A stretch of 64,000 nt of DNA from an uncultured Clostridia bacterium. Lineage in GTDB: Bacteria > Bacillota > Clostridia > Christensenellales > CAG-917. Below the pieces are notes generated by a model. That model did no database searches. It was given only the letters and a program-made list of their open reading frames with translations, and was not told the DNA's origin. Below are positions 53,268-61,768 of the stretch, one piece after another (position 1 is the first letter of the stretch; each line of letters begins with the position of its first letter). The DNA is taken from contig CALVQW010000003.1 in NCBI GenBank assembly GCA_944358385.1, forward strand, positions 1 through 64,000. Reading direction: 5' to 3'. The translations under genes and the position numbers were made by a program.

Positions 53268-54887
53268 ATGAAAAGGACGGCAAAACTCATTTCGGTATGT
53301 CTCGCGCTCTTGCTTGTCACTGCCGCGCTTGCGGGAGTGCTTTCCGCCTGCAACCGCGACGGGAAAAATGCGGACGAGTTCGTCATCGGCACTTCGGCGG
53401 GCATAGAACACGCCGACAGGAGCGACTACGACTTCGATCAACTCTCGGCGGGGCTGACTCAACAAGCCCTCGTCGCGCGCAATACGGACGGCACCTATTC
53501 CCCTCTGCTTGCGGAATATGCCGTGTCCGAGGACGGCAGGGACTACACCTTCACGGTGAGAGAGGGGATGTGCTGGGATGACGGCGAACCCGTGGACGCC
53601 GCAGACATTCTCTTCACCCTCGAATATGCGGACGCACACGACAGCGGCGGCTGGCTCTCCTCCGTGACGGATACTGCGGGAGAGACCACCCCTTCCAAGC
53701 TGCTCTCCGCAGACGTCTCGGAGGACGGCGGGAGCATAGTGTTCCGCTACCGCGAGGCGGACGTGCGCGCGCTTTCCGATCTGACCGTCCTGCGCATAAT
53801 GCCCGAACACGTCTACCGCGGCAAGACCATTGAGACCGCCACCCCCGCCGAGAACCGCGTGGGATGCGGCGTCTACCGCTTCGAGAGCTACTCCGCAGAC
53901 GCGGGCACCATCACCTTTGTCCCCAACGAACACTACCCTTATGACGGGGACCTCGCCGTCAAACGCGTCGTCGTGCGCCTCTTTGCCTCGGACGGCACTC
54001 TGCAGCTTGCGATGAAGAACGGGGAACTCGACACCATATGGAAATATTCGGGCGGCGTCGAACCCTCCTTCGCATCCATGCTCGCCGAAAACGGACGGGC
54101 GAACATCATCCCCGTCGCCTCGGACAATCTGCCCGCGGTGCTGGCGTTCAACACCTCCGCATCCCCCTTCAACGATGCGGACCTGCGCAAAGCCGTGGTG
54201 TACGCGCTGGATTACTCCCGCTTTGCCTCCCTCTTTGCCTCGGAGTATGCCGAAACTCCCCACGCGGGTTTCGTCCCTCCCACCACCCTGGGCTACACCC
54301 CGGACACCGAGACGCTCTCGCGCGATCTTTCGCGCTCCCGCACCCATCTCGAAGCGGGGCTTGCCCGCACGGGACTTCCCTCCCTCTCCTTCACCCTCTC
54401 CGTCAACGCTGACAACGCGTTGCACCTCAGTTACGCGCGGCAGGTGAAATTGCAGCTGGAAGAGGCGGGCATCTCGGTGACGATAAAGACCATGAACCAA
54501 AACGACTTCCGCGCCTCCACCACCAACAGCGGCGGCAACGTCTCGCATCAGGCGTGCATCATAGGCTACACCGCCAACGGCATGAAAATGATGGGCGGGC
54601 TTGGCACGATATATATGGACGGCGGACACGCGGTGCAAGGTGTGTCGCAGGTGTTTGACGCCGCGTTCGACGCCATACTCGACCGCCTCTCCGCCGCCGC
54701 CACCGAGGAAGATTACCGCGCCGCCGCAAAGGAGTGCCAGGAATGGTACGCCGCCAACTTCCCCGCCGTCGCGCTCTTCTGGGATGCGCAGCTGCAGGTG
54801 CTCTCCCCCGAATGGACGGGCGCGCACGCGGACGCGGACTTCGGGCTTATCAACATGACCACATGGCTCACTCTCGGCAGGGCGTGA
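53268..54887 (+). CDS. ABC transporter substrate-binding lipoprotein (family 5)
   Basis: 539 residues: lipobox LSAC (Cys28), then the oligopeptide/nickel-binding fold with LTQQALVARNTDGTYSPLLAEYAV and YTFTVREGMCWDDGEPVDAADILFTLEYA, a signature of the family. It is tethered outside the membrane and delivers substrate to the two permeases encoded next. Ligand is probably a peptide, an opine or a nickel chelate; the sequence alone does not tell. GAAAGGAAGG precedes the ATG. Confidence 0.92.
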   Translation: MKRTAKLISVCLALLLVTAALAGVLSACNRDGKNADEFVIGTSAGIEHADRSDYDFDQLSAGLTQQALVARNTDGTYSPLLAEYAVSEDGRDYTFTVREGMCWDDGEPVDAADILFTLEYADAHDSGGWLSSVTDTAGETTPSKLLSADVSEDGGSIVFRYREADVRALSDLTVLRIMPEHVYRGKTIETATPAENRVGCGVYRFESYSADAGTITFVPNEHYPYDGDLAVKRVVVRLFASDGTLQLAMKNGELDTIWKYSGGVEPSFASMLAENGRANIIPVASDNLPAVLAFNTSASPFNDADLRKAVVYALDYSRFASLFASEYAETPHAGFVPPTTLGYTPDTETLSRDLSRSRTHLEAGLARTGLPSLSFTLSVNADNALHLSYARQVKLQLEEAGISVTIKTMNQNDFRASTTNSGGNVSHQACIIGYTANGMKMMGGLGTIYMDGGHAVQGVSQVFDAAFDAILDRLSAAATEEDYRAAAKECQEWYAANFPAVALFWDAQLQVLSPEWTGAHADADFGLINMTTWLTLGRA

Positions 54888-54902
54888 GCGCGGAGTGCCG
54901 GA

Positions 54903-55883
54903 ATGAAGAAATACCTCCGCCACATCCTCATCGCGCTGACAGCGTTTCTGGCGATCCTCGTCGTCAATTTCGCGCTGCCGCGGATGCTCCCCGGCGATCC
55001 CGTATTCCTGCTCACCGGCTTTGACTCCGAGGTACTGTCTCAGGAGCTTTACGACTCCTACTACACCGCCCTCGGTCTGGATCAACCTCTCTCACGACAA
55101 TTCGCGGACTACCTCGCCGATGTGTTCGGCGGAGGCCTCGGATTCTCCTACCGTCTCAACTCCGACGTCGCCTCGCTCATAGGCGAAAGACTGCCCGCCA
55201 CATTGCAGATCGTCCTGCCCGCCCTCATCATCTCCACCCTGCTGGCGATGGGCGCGGGGCTGGCTGCGGCACGCAAGCCGAGAGGGATCACGGACACCGT
55301 GATGACCACGGGCGCGGCACTTCTCGGTGCGGTCCCCACCTTCCTCGCGGGCATGATCTTGGTCGTCGTCTTTTCCTTCGGGCTGGGCTGGTTGCCCTAC
55401 GGCAACCTCTCTTCTCCCGGCATGGATGTCGGCACTATCGAGGGTTTATTCGACCGTATCGCACATCTCATCCTGCCGATAGCGACACTTGTCCTTGCCA
55501 CCACCCCTCCCAAGTTCATGATGCTGCGCGCAAGCGCGGAGAAGGCATCCGAGGAAAAGTACGTCCTCTACGCGCGCTCCCGCGGAGTGGAAGGCACCCG
55601 CCTCTCCTTCCGCCACGTGTTCCCCAACGTCGGGCAGCCATTCCTAGCCATGACGGGACTCAACTTCGGCGCGATGCTGGGAGGTTCCGTCGTCGTGGAG
55701 ACCGTCTTTTCCGTCAACGGCATGGGCTTGCTCGTCTCTCAGGCGGTGAGCGACCTGGACTACCCCGTCCTGCAAGGCTGCCTCACCGTCATCTCGGCGT
55801 TCATACTCGGCGTGACCGTACTCACCGATCTGCTGCTCCTGCTCGCCGATCCCGCCGCAAGGAGGAAGAACCGTGCGCACTAG
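54903..55883 (+). CDS. ABC transporter permease (DppB/OppB-like)
   Basis: 326 residues, six helices. The N-terminal LPRMLPGDPVFLLTG-like stretch after the first helix and the EAA-type loop (SEEKYVLYARSRGVEGTRLSFRHVFPNV) are typical of the B-type permease. It starts 15 nt after the binding-protein gene and overlaps the next gene by 11 nt. Confidence 0.92.
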   Translation: MKKYLRHILIALTAFLAILVVNFALPRMLPGDPVFLLTGFDSEVLSQELYDSYYTALGLDQPLSRQFADYLADVFGGGLGFSYRLNSDVASLIGERLPATLQIVLPALIISTLLAMGAGLAAARKPRGITDTVMTTGAALLGAVPTFLAGMILVVVFSFGLGWLPYGNLSSPGMDVGTIEGLFDRIAHLILPIATLVLATTPPKFMMLRASAEKASEEKYVLYARSRGVEGTRLSFRHVFPNVGQPFLAMTGLNFGAMLGGSVVVETVFSVNGMGLLVSQAVSDLDYPVLQGCLTVISAFILGVTVLTDLLLLLADPAARRKNRAH

Positions 55884-56748
55884 ACACATTTCCCGTCCGC
55901 ACAAAAGCCTTCCCCTCGCGGGAGAAAACAAAGCAGCGATCACCGCGCTCGCGGCGGGTTGCCTGCTGCTTTTCGTGTTCCTGCTCGCCGCCGTCGCGCC
56001 CTCCGCTTTCGCACCCTACTCCCCCTCGGACACCTTCGATGCGTGGCTCCCCTCCTCGTCCGATCACATCCTCGGCACGGACGACGCGGGCGCGGACGTG
56101 TTCACATCCCTTGTCTACGCCACGGGACGCACCCTGCTCACGGGTGTGGCGTCCGCCGCACTCGCACTCGCGCTCGGCGTGCTTGTCGGGCTTGCCGCAG
56201 GCAGCGGCGGGGTGATCGGCGCGCTCGCAAACGGCGTCATCAATCTCTTTGCCATGATCCCGAAACTCCCCGCCACTATAGTCATCGCTGCGTTCGCGGG
56301 CGGCGGATTGGCAGAGACCGTCATCGTCATCGCGGTGTTCGGCTGGGTGACCACCGCACGCGCCGTCAGAGCAAAAGTCCTCCACATCAAGTGCCTCCCC
56401 TTCGCCGACGCCCTCACCGCAGCGGGCTACTCCCCCGCACGCATCGCCTTCCGTCACATCATCCCGAATACGGGAGAGGTCATCCTCACCCGCTACATCA
56501 CCACCCTCGCGGGCTGCATCATGACCGAAGCGACTCTGAGCTTCCTGGGCTTGGGCAGCGTCTCCTCCCCCACCTGGGGCACGATGATCAACCTCGCGTA
56601 CAGACGCGGCGGTTTCGCAATGGAAGCCTACGGCTGGCTGCTCGCACCCGGCGCGGCGATCATGCTCCTCGCCCTCGCCTTCTGGTGCCTGTGGTATTTT
56701 GCGGAACACCGCTCCCGCGACGTCAGCGGCAAAAGCTACGCGGACTGA
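55873..56748 (+). CDS. ABC transporter permease (DppC/OppC-like)
   Basis: 291 residues. HILGTDDAGADVFTSLVYATGRTL is the usual sequence after the first helix of C-type permeases, and AAGYSPARIAFRHIIPNTG is the EAA loop. GTG 55873 has GGAGG 7 nt upstream within the end of the B-type gene. Last gene of the importer operon (ATPase, ATPase, binding protein, permease, permease). Confidence 0.92.
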   Translation: MRTRHISRPHKSLPLAGENKAAITALAAGCLLLFVFLLAAVAPSAFAPYSPSDTFDAWLPSSSDHILGTDDAGADVFTSLVYATGRTLLTGVASAALALALGVLVGLAAGSGGVIGALANGVINLFAMIPKLPATIVIAAFAGGGLAETVIVIAVFGWVTTARAVRAKVLHIKCLPFADALTAAGYSPARIAFRHIIPNTGEVILTRYITTLAGCIMTEATLSFLGLGSVSSPTWGTMINLAYRRGGFAMEAYGWLLAPGAAIMLLALAFWCLWYFAEHRSRDVSGKSYAD

Positions 56749-57057
56749 TCTCTCCCGCACCTCTCCTCCCCGAGTCCCCTCCTCTCCCGCCTTTTACCCT
56801 CCGCTCTGTTCTTTGCCCATCCGCCCCACGCCGACTTCAAATTTACCGCCCCACTCCCGCCGCCGATCGTTCGCATACACCACACACTCTTTCCCGCCGC
56901 CTCGCCCTTCTTCTACTGCCGCCGCACTCTCCCGTCCTGTCCGTTTCCCGCCGCCGCGCCCGAAGTGTACTCTTCCTTCCGTCTCTCATTCCACCGCCTT
57001 CGCGCCCGCCGCGCTCACTTCCCGTCCCACCCCCTCATTTTCGCCGACCTCAAAATG
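56749..57057. other. pyrimidine-rich spacer
   Basis: About 300 bp in which the plus strand is strongly C/T-biased and poor in G, between the ABC operon and tRNA-Ser. Frames through it are low-complexity (Ser/Pro/Arg) and lack ribosome sites. I see no gene or clear terminator. Confidence 0.5.
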
Positions 57058-57086
57058 TTGACATCGCGCAGATACTGTGCTATCAT
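57058..57086 (+). promoter_or_regulatory. tRNA-Ser promoter
   Basis: TTGACA, 17-nt spacer, TATCAT; RNA start about 15 nt before the mature tRNA. Confidence 0.75.
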
Positions 57087-57108
57087 ATGCAAGCAAAATA
57101 TTCGGCAC

Positions 57109-57200
57109 GGAGAAGTACCCAAGAGGCCGAAGGGGCTCCCCTGCTAAGGGAGTAGTACGAGTGAATCGTAGCCAGGGTTCAAATCCCTGCTTCTCCGCCA
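57109..57200 (+). tRNA. tRNA-Ser (GCT)
   Basis: 92 nt including an encoded CCA. Acceptor arms GGAGAAG / CTTCTCC, discriminator G, anticodon stem CTCCC / GGGAG with loop CTGCTAA (anticodon GCT at 57143-57145), a long variable arm as expected for serine, and a T arm CAGGG-TTCAAAT-CCCTG. Reads AGC and AGU codons. Confidence 0.97.
57181..57200 (+). repeat. att-like repeat, copy within the tRNA 3' end
   Basis: The last 20 nt of tRNA-Ser (AAATCCCTGCTTCTCCGCCA), plus the C before them, recur exactly at 57400-57420, 220 bp downstream. Confidence 0.75.
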
Positions 57201-57202
57201 GC

Positions 57203-57233
57203 AAAATCCCACTCTATAAGAGTGGGATTTTCC
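57203..57233 (+). terminator. intrinsic terminator after tRNA-Ser
   Basis: Perfect 12-bp stem AAAATCCCACTC / GAGTGGGATTTT with loop TATAA; the A/T end of the stem supplies the U tract. Confidence 0.85.
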
Positions 57234-57400
57234 ATAGCATGATCGCAGGGATTTTCACCCGACGCTGACGCGAGTTGTTCGGCGAATGACCTTATTCCTC
57301 GCACAACGGTCGTTGATCAACGGCACCGCGACGAAATACCACGCACTTCTCCCGTTTCACCTCTCATCCTCGCTTTTCCGTCGCGCACCGCGCTCCTTAC

Positions 57401-57420
57401 AAATCCCTGCTTCTCCGCCA
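57401..57420 (+). repeat. att-like repeat, downstream copy of the tRNA-Ser 3' end
   Basis: Exact 20-nt copy of the tRNA-Ser 3' end, not preceded by the rest of a tRNA. Like the true tRNA end it is followed within 7 nt by a strong terminator. Confidence 0.75.
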
Positions 57421-57426
57421 CTAGGG

Positions 57427-57465
57427 AATAATACGAACTCTGAAAACGAGTTCGTATTATTTTTT
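57427..57465 (+). terminator. strong terminator after the duplicated tRNA end
   Basis: Perfect 14-bp stem AATAATACGAACTC / GAGTTCGTATTATT, loop TGAAAAC, then TTTTT. No gene directly upstream except the tRNA fragment, so it may be the original tRNA-Ser terminator. Confidence 0.85.
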
Positions 57466-57751
57466 GCCGTGGGGGGGGGCGGGATCGCGCTTTATCTAAA
57501 ATGCAAAGTTCGTGCAAAGGGATTCAACGCTCGTATAAGGGCGACAACTCGCCGCCGGCAAGATCACGCCGTAATTGGCGGGATTTTCGTAGAAGGAACG
57601 GTTTGTCTCCTTATCGTTTGTGAGAGTGTTAACGCCATGACGGGGTTTTTCATAGTGGGCGCAGAGGGATCCGCGTCCGATGCCGATGCGAGTTGTTAGG
57701 GGCGACGTCGGTCACCAAGCGGCGTCAAAGGGAGCGTGGCGGATGAGCGGA
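57466..57751. other. spacer without recognised gene
   Basis: Begins with a run of nine G (57471-57479). A frame from 57286 to 57699 crosses the att repeat and terminator, has no ribosome site and looks accidental. Short similar stretches GCGAGTTGTT occur at about 57271 and 57688. Nothing else recognised. Confidence 0.45.
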
Positions 57752-57778
57752 AAGCCCCTGCCGGACGGACAGGGGCGA
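57752..57778 (-). terminator. terminator of the GPH symporter gene
   Basis: Minus strand stem GCCCCTG / CAGGGGC with a 9-nt loop, then TTTCC. Its flank GGATGAGCGGAAAGCCCCTGCCG resembles one side of the stop-codon hairpin elements, but the outer arms are absent. Confidence 0.55.
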
Positions 57779-57808
57779 TGAGTGGCATGGGATGGGGCTG
57801 AGGGGCGG

Positions 57809-59251
57809 TCAGTCATCGCCGAGGGGGAGGGAGACGAGATCGTCGGACTCATCCGTTTTGTTGAGTTTTGCCTGCATTTCGGCGACCTCTTTTTTGCCGA
57901 GGTTGTAGATGAGCATGAAGGAGACGAACATCACCACCGCGCCCATCAGGATCAGCCCTATACTCATCTTGACCATGGCATCGGGGACGCCGGGGGCTTG
58001 GTTGCCGATGGGATCCGCCTGCGGATCGTAGCCCACCGCCTGCATACAGAGAAGGGGCAGGGAGAGGGAGACGCCTTGGGCGATCTTTCTGAACAGGCTG
58101 TACATGGCATAGACGGAGCCTTCCTCTCGCATACCTGTTTTCAGCTGCTGATAGTCGATGCAGTCGTTGACCATAGCCCAGGTGATGAGGTTGAACATCC
58201 CGCCGCCCGTCTGTATGAACATCAGCCCGACCATATAAATGATCATACCCGTGGTGTTGCCGGGGATGGGGATGCACAGCATGACGACGGACGCGGTGAT
58301 GCTGAGAAGGAAGGGCATGCCGACCGAGACCTTCTTGCCGAACCTTGCCACGATCTTGGACGTAAATGGCAAAAAGAGCACCATGGGCGCGTAGGAGATG
58401 ATGGTGCAGAGGGTGATCATATCCGTGTTGCCGAAGTGGATCTGGAACAGCCATTTGGAGGTCTGCGTGCTGGACATGAAGAACACTATCGAGGCAAACG
58501 ACGCCAGACACAGCGCGAGCAGAGGTCTGTTTTTCAAAAAGCCTTTGAGCGTCTTGAAGTAGTTGATCTTCTCCCGCCTTTCGGGCGGCACCACTACCCT
58601 CTCGGTGGTCATCCTGATGCAGAGGAAGTACGCCACGAAAGCGACGACGCCCATGCCGAGAGCCACCCAAACGAGGATGTCGCCGTTGAGGTTCTCCTGC
58701 TTATCGTAGAGGAGAAGGGGGAGGAGCATGCTCACGCCGCCGCCCACCGCCGCGCCTATCGACCGCCACGTCGAGAGCGAAGTCCTCTCCAAGCTGTCGG
58801 CGGTGATCGCCGCGGAAAGAGAGCCGTAAGGCACATTCATGAGGGTGTAACAGACGTCCCACAGAAGGTAGGTCACCACACAGAGCATCACCTTCACCCA
58901 CAAGTCTGCGTCCGGGAATGGCAGGAACACCAACGCTCCCGTCACCGTCAATCCCACCGCGGCTATGGACATCCACGGCTTGAACTTAGAGCCGCTCTTG
59001 CCTATCCTCACGGAGTCCATGATGCCGCCCATTATGGGATCGTTCACGCCGTCCCACACCTTGGTGACGATGATGATCACCGACCATATCGCGCCGGGTA
59101 TGCCCATATATTGGGTGTAAAAGTCCAGCATGAACGCCGAGATGAGTGAGAAGCTCAGGTTACAGCCGAAATCGCCGAGCGCGTACCCTACCCTGTCACG
59201 CATCCCGAAAGGTCGGACGTTCTTTTTCAGTTCGTAACCCGCCTCCGCCAT
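57809..59251 (-). CDS. GPH-family sugar:cation symporter
   Basis: 480 residues, twelve helices, of the glycoside-pentoside-hexuronide:cation symporter family (MelB, UidB type). Features: RDRVGYALGDFGCNLSFSLISAF at the start, KVWDGVNDPIMGGIMDS with the conserved Asp residues for the cation site, and KPWMSIAAVGL. The gene follows a GH2 glycosidase gene by some 50 nt on the same strand, so it probably imports the glycoside that the enzyme cleaves. GGGGG precedes ATG 59251. Confidence 0.93.
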   Translation of the reverse strand: MAEAGYELKKNVRPFGMRDRVGYALGDFGCNLSFSLISAFMLDFYTQYMGIPGAIWSVIIIVTKVWDGVNDPIMGGIMDSVRIGKSGSKFKPWMSIAAVGLTVTGALVFLPFPDADLWVKVMLCVVTYLLWDVCYTLMNVPYGSLSAAITADSLERTSLSTWRSIGAAVGGGVSMLLPLLLYDKQENLNGDILVWVALGMGVVAFVAYFLCIRMTTERVVVPPERREKINYFKTLKGFLKNRPLLALCLASFASIVFFMSSTQTSKWLFQIHFGNTDMITLCTIISYAPMVLFLPFTSKIVARFGKKVSVGMPFLLSITASVVMLCIPIPGNTTGMIIYMVGLMFIQTGGGMFNLITWAMVNDCIDYQQLKTGMREEGSVYAMYSLFRKIAQGVSLSLPLLCMQAVGYDPQADPIGNQAPGVPDAMVKMSIGLILMGAVVMFVSFMLIYNLGKKEVAEMQAKLNKTDESDDLVSLPLGDD

Positions 59252-59302
59252 AATTTCCCCCTTATCGCGTATTGCGCAATTCACGCGGACATCCCGCGCA
59301 TC

Positions 59303-61447
59303 TCACTTCTTTATCGTCTGCAAATATCTGTCGATCATGGAGATCATCTGCTCGTCCAATTTGACGAAGGGCAGTTTCAAGAGCGTCCTCACCCTGAAAG
59401 GCTTGACGAGAGCCAAAAGGAACTTTGGCACTTTGTTGCCGACGAACTTTTTGATGAGTGCCTGCACTTCCTCATTCCGGAGCAGCTCACGCACCCTGTC
59501 CGCGGTGCTGAAACGCGTGGGATCGATCTCGTCGGAATCGGATGCGAACCAGTTGCGCACGAAACTTTCCGCCCCTGCGGGAAGTTTGTACTCGGCCGGT
59601 TCCTCCTCCACGCCCTCTATCACTAGGGTGTCCGAAAGCTCGCCCGAGGTCACTTTGATCACGTTTTCACCTTTGACTATGGGCACTCCCTCGAACTTGA
59701 ACACGTGCGCGCCCGCAAGCTCCGCACGGTGGTCGCCCACTTCCAGCCGCACCATGTCCACGTTGGCATAGACCTTGATCTCGGACGCGCCCGCCTTGCG
59801 TTTGAGATATCTCTCCCCCGCGATCTTGACGAACGGCTCCTCCGACCACCACGCCTTGTAGACGTAGAACGCATCCTTCCTGATGCTGCGGTCGAAGGTG
59901 ACCAACCCTTTATTGTTGCGTCCTCTGACGCCGCCCTCGTTCCTCGCCGCGGAGCCGAAGTCAAACATGTTCCAGACATAACTGCCCCACAACCAATCGG
60001 CGGCGGCGATCCTCTCCATATAGTTCTCGTGATAGACCGCCTGATAGGACTCGGAGTAGTCGCCGGGGACGGGAGCAGAGTTCTGATATCTCACGATGCC
60101 CTCCGCGCCGTACTCCGAAAGGCACAGTTTCTTGTCGGGCGCGACTCTCCGCCACTTCGCCATCCAATTGTCCAAGTCGCGGAACGTCCCCACATACCAG
60201 CCGAAATAATGGTTGTAGCCGAGGATGTCCGTGACGGAATTCAGCTCGGACTCCGCGGGACACATGGTCACCGCCGCCATCACGGTGGGACGGCTGTCAT
60301 CCAGGCTCTTAGCCAGCGAATCAAGCTGTATAAGAGCCTGCTTCAAACCCTTGTTCTCCCCCGCGATCGTGATCTCGTTGGAGATGCTCCACGTGAATAT
60401 CGAGGGATGGTTTTTTGCCTGAATGATGAGTTCTTTGAGCTGAGAAAGCGCGTTCAACTGCCGTTTCTGTGAAAAGCGCGAGATGACGGGCACTTCCGCC
60501 CACACCAGCAACCCCGCCCTGTCGCAAAGGGTGTAGAAGTAGTCGGAGTGCTGATAATGCGCAAGGCGCACCGAGTTCGCACCCACCTCCTTTATGAGCT
60601 TTATGTCCTCCTCCTGCATTTCGGGAGTGAGCGCGTTGCCCACGCCCTCCCTGTCCTGATGACGGGAGACGCCCTTGATCTTGAGATGCCTGCCGTTCAG
60701 GAAAAAGCCCTTGTCCGCATCGAAGGAGAAATATCTGAACCCCGTCTCTATGCTCGCCGCGTCCCCGCTCTCTATGCTGCCCGTGAGGGTGTAAAGGTAG
60801 GGATCGTCCACATCCCAAAGGTGCGGACGGGCGAGAGTGATGACGGCGTGTCCCGCCGAGCCTTTGACCTTGGCGACGCCCGCCTCCTGCCCTTCCGCGT
60901 CCTTCAACGTGAATGTGACGTCGGAGCTTTGCGCGGCGGAGGACACCTCGAAGTCTATCGCAAGCTCCCAGCCGCTCTCTTTCTTGCGCGCCGTCGCCCA
61001 TATGCCCGTGCCGTTGGACGTGGGCAGGAAATGTTTTTCGGGGCAGACAAGCAGACTCACGCCCCTGTAAAGCCCGCCGTAGAAGGTGAAGTCCGCCATG
61101 GTGGGATAGACCGCCTCGTTGGGGGAATTGTCCACCGCGATCTCCAGCCTGGCAGCCTTTTTCAACCTGCCCGTCAGCTCCGTCCAAAACGCTGAGTACC
61201 CGCCCTCGTGGGAGCAGAGCTTCTCGCCGTCGAGGCGGACTTCCGCGACGGAGTTCGCAGCCCGCACTTCGAGATAGCACACCCCGTTCTGCGGCTCCAG
61301 CGTCTTGGAGTAGACGCCACGGGTGCGGAGATAGCCGTCTTTGCCGTCCTGACCGTCGATGGCATTCCAAGTGTGCGGCAGATCGACATCATAAGCCCTT
61401 CCGTCGAGTTCCAACCGCCATTTTTCGTTGAGGTCTATCCTTTGCAT
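59303..61447 (-). CDS. glycoside hydrolase family 2 enzyme (beta-galactosidase/glucuronidase type)
   Basis: 714 residues, no signal peptide, so probably cytosolic. The GH2 order is seen: jelly-roll N-terminal domain (VDLPHTWNAIDG, GGLYRGVSLLV), Ig-like domain, then the TIM barrel with KIKGVSRHQDREGVG, acid/base Glu in SISNE (near 354) and nucleophile Glu in LSEYGAEG (near 444). The C-terminal 130 residues are an Ig-like part plus a helical tail that I do not recognise. The specificity (galactoside, glucuronide or other) cannot be fixed by eye. GGAGGAAG precedes the ATG; the GPH symporter follows in the operon. Confidence 0.93.
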   Translation of the reverse strand: MQRIDLNEKWRLELDGRAYDVDLPHTWNAIDGQDGKDGYLRTRGVYSKTLEPQNGVCYLEVRAANSVAEVRLDGEKLCSHEGGYSAFWTELTGRLKKAARLEIAVDNSPNEAVYPTMADFTFYGGLYRGVSLLVCPEKHFLPTSNGTGIWATARKKESGWELAIDFEVSSAAQSSDVTFTLKDAEGQEAGVAKVKGSAGHAVITLARPHLWDVDDPYLYTLTGSIESGDAASIETGFRYFSFDADKGFFLNGRHLKIKGVSRHQDREGVGNALTPEMQEEDIKLIKEVGANSVRLAHYQHSDYFYTLCDRAGLLVWAEVPVISRFSQKRQLNALSQLKELIIQAKNHPSIFTWSISNEITIAGENKGLKQALIQLDSLAKSLDDSRPTVMAAVTMCPAESELNSVTDILGYNHYFGWYVGTFRDLDNWMAKWRRVAPDKKLCLSEYGAEGIVRYQNSAPVPGDYSESYQAVYHENYMERIAAADWLWGSYVWNMFDFGSAARNEGGVRGRNNKGLVTFDRSIRKDAFYVYKAWWSEEPFVKIAGERYLKRKAGASEIKVYANVDMVRLEVGDHRAELAGAHVFKFEGVPIVKGENVIKVTSGELSDTLVIEGVEEEPAEYKLPAGAESFVRNWFASDSDEIDPTRFSTADRVRELLRNEEVQALIKKFVGNKVPKFLLALVKPFRVRTLLKLPFVKLDEQMISMIDRYLQTIKK

Positions 61448-61654
61448 AACTTCCTCCGTTACAGGACGGCATCCCCGCCCTCACATAAGCACTATACATT
61501 ATAAAGTCTATCTTTTCAATACCCTATATCCCGCGGGAAACGCGGCCTTCCCTCCCGCCTCGCCTAGAAAGACGCCGCACCGGAAACGCCTCGCAAAACG
61601 ATGACACCGCGCAAGGACAGCCCCGCGCCGACAGCGTCCCGCCGCGCGGAAATG

Positions 61655-61680
61655 AACACCCCGCTCACAAGAGCGGGGTG
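61655..61680 (-). terminator. hairpin downstream of the RyR-like gene
   Basis: Perfect 10-bp stem CACCCCGCTC / GAGCGGGGTG, 4-nt loop, followed on the minus strand by TTCATTTCC. Confidence 0.5.
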
Positions 61681-61683
61681 CCG

Positions 61684-61768
61684 TTTTGCCGTATGGCGGA
61701 CAACGCTTATCCGATGTGTATCGTTTTGCTGCCCGGCGGATGTCGCTTGCCGGACGGGGTGTCATTTT
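61684..61768. repeat. 20-bp-phased units at the 3' end of the RyR-like gene
   Basis: T tracts at 61684, 61724 and 61765, with shorter TT at about 61707 and 61747, lie in units related to TTTTGCxGCxxGGCGGATG as at 41849-41960. As there, the array directly follows the stop of a minus-strand gene. Confidence 0.5.

Noticed and set aside
57286..57699. Frame of 137 codons after tRNA-Ser
   Set aside because: It runs through the att-like repeat, a strong terminator and a G9 run, with no ribosome site.
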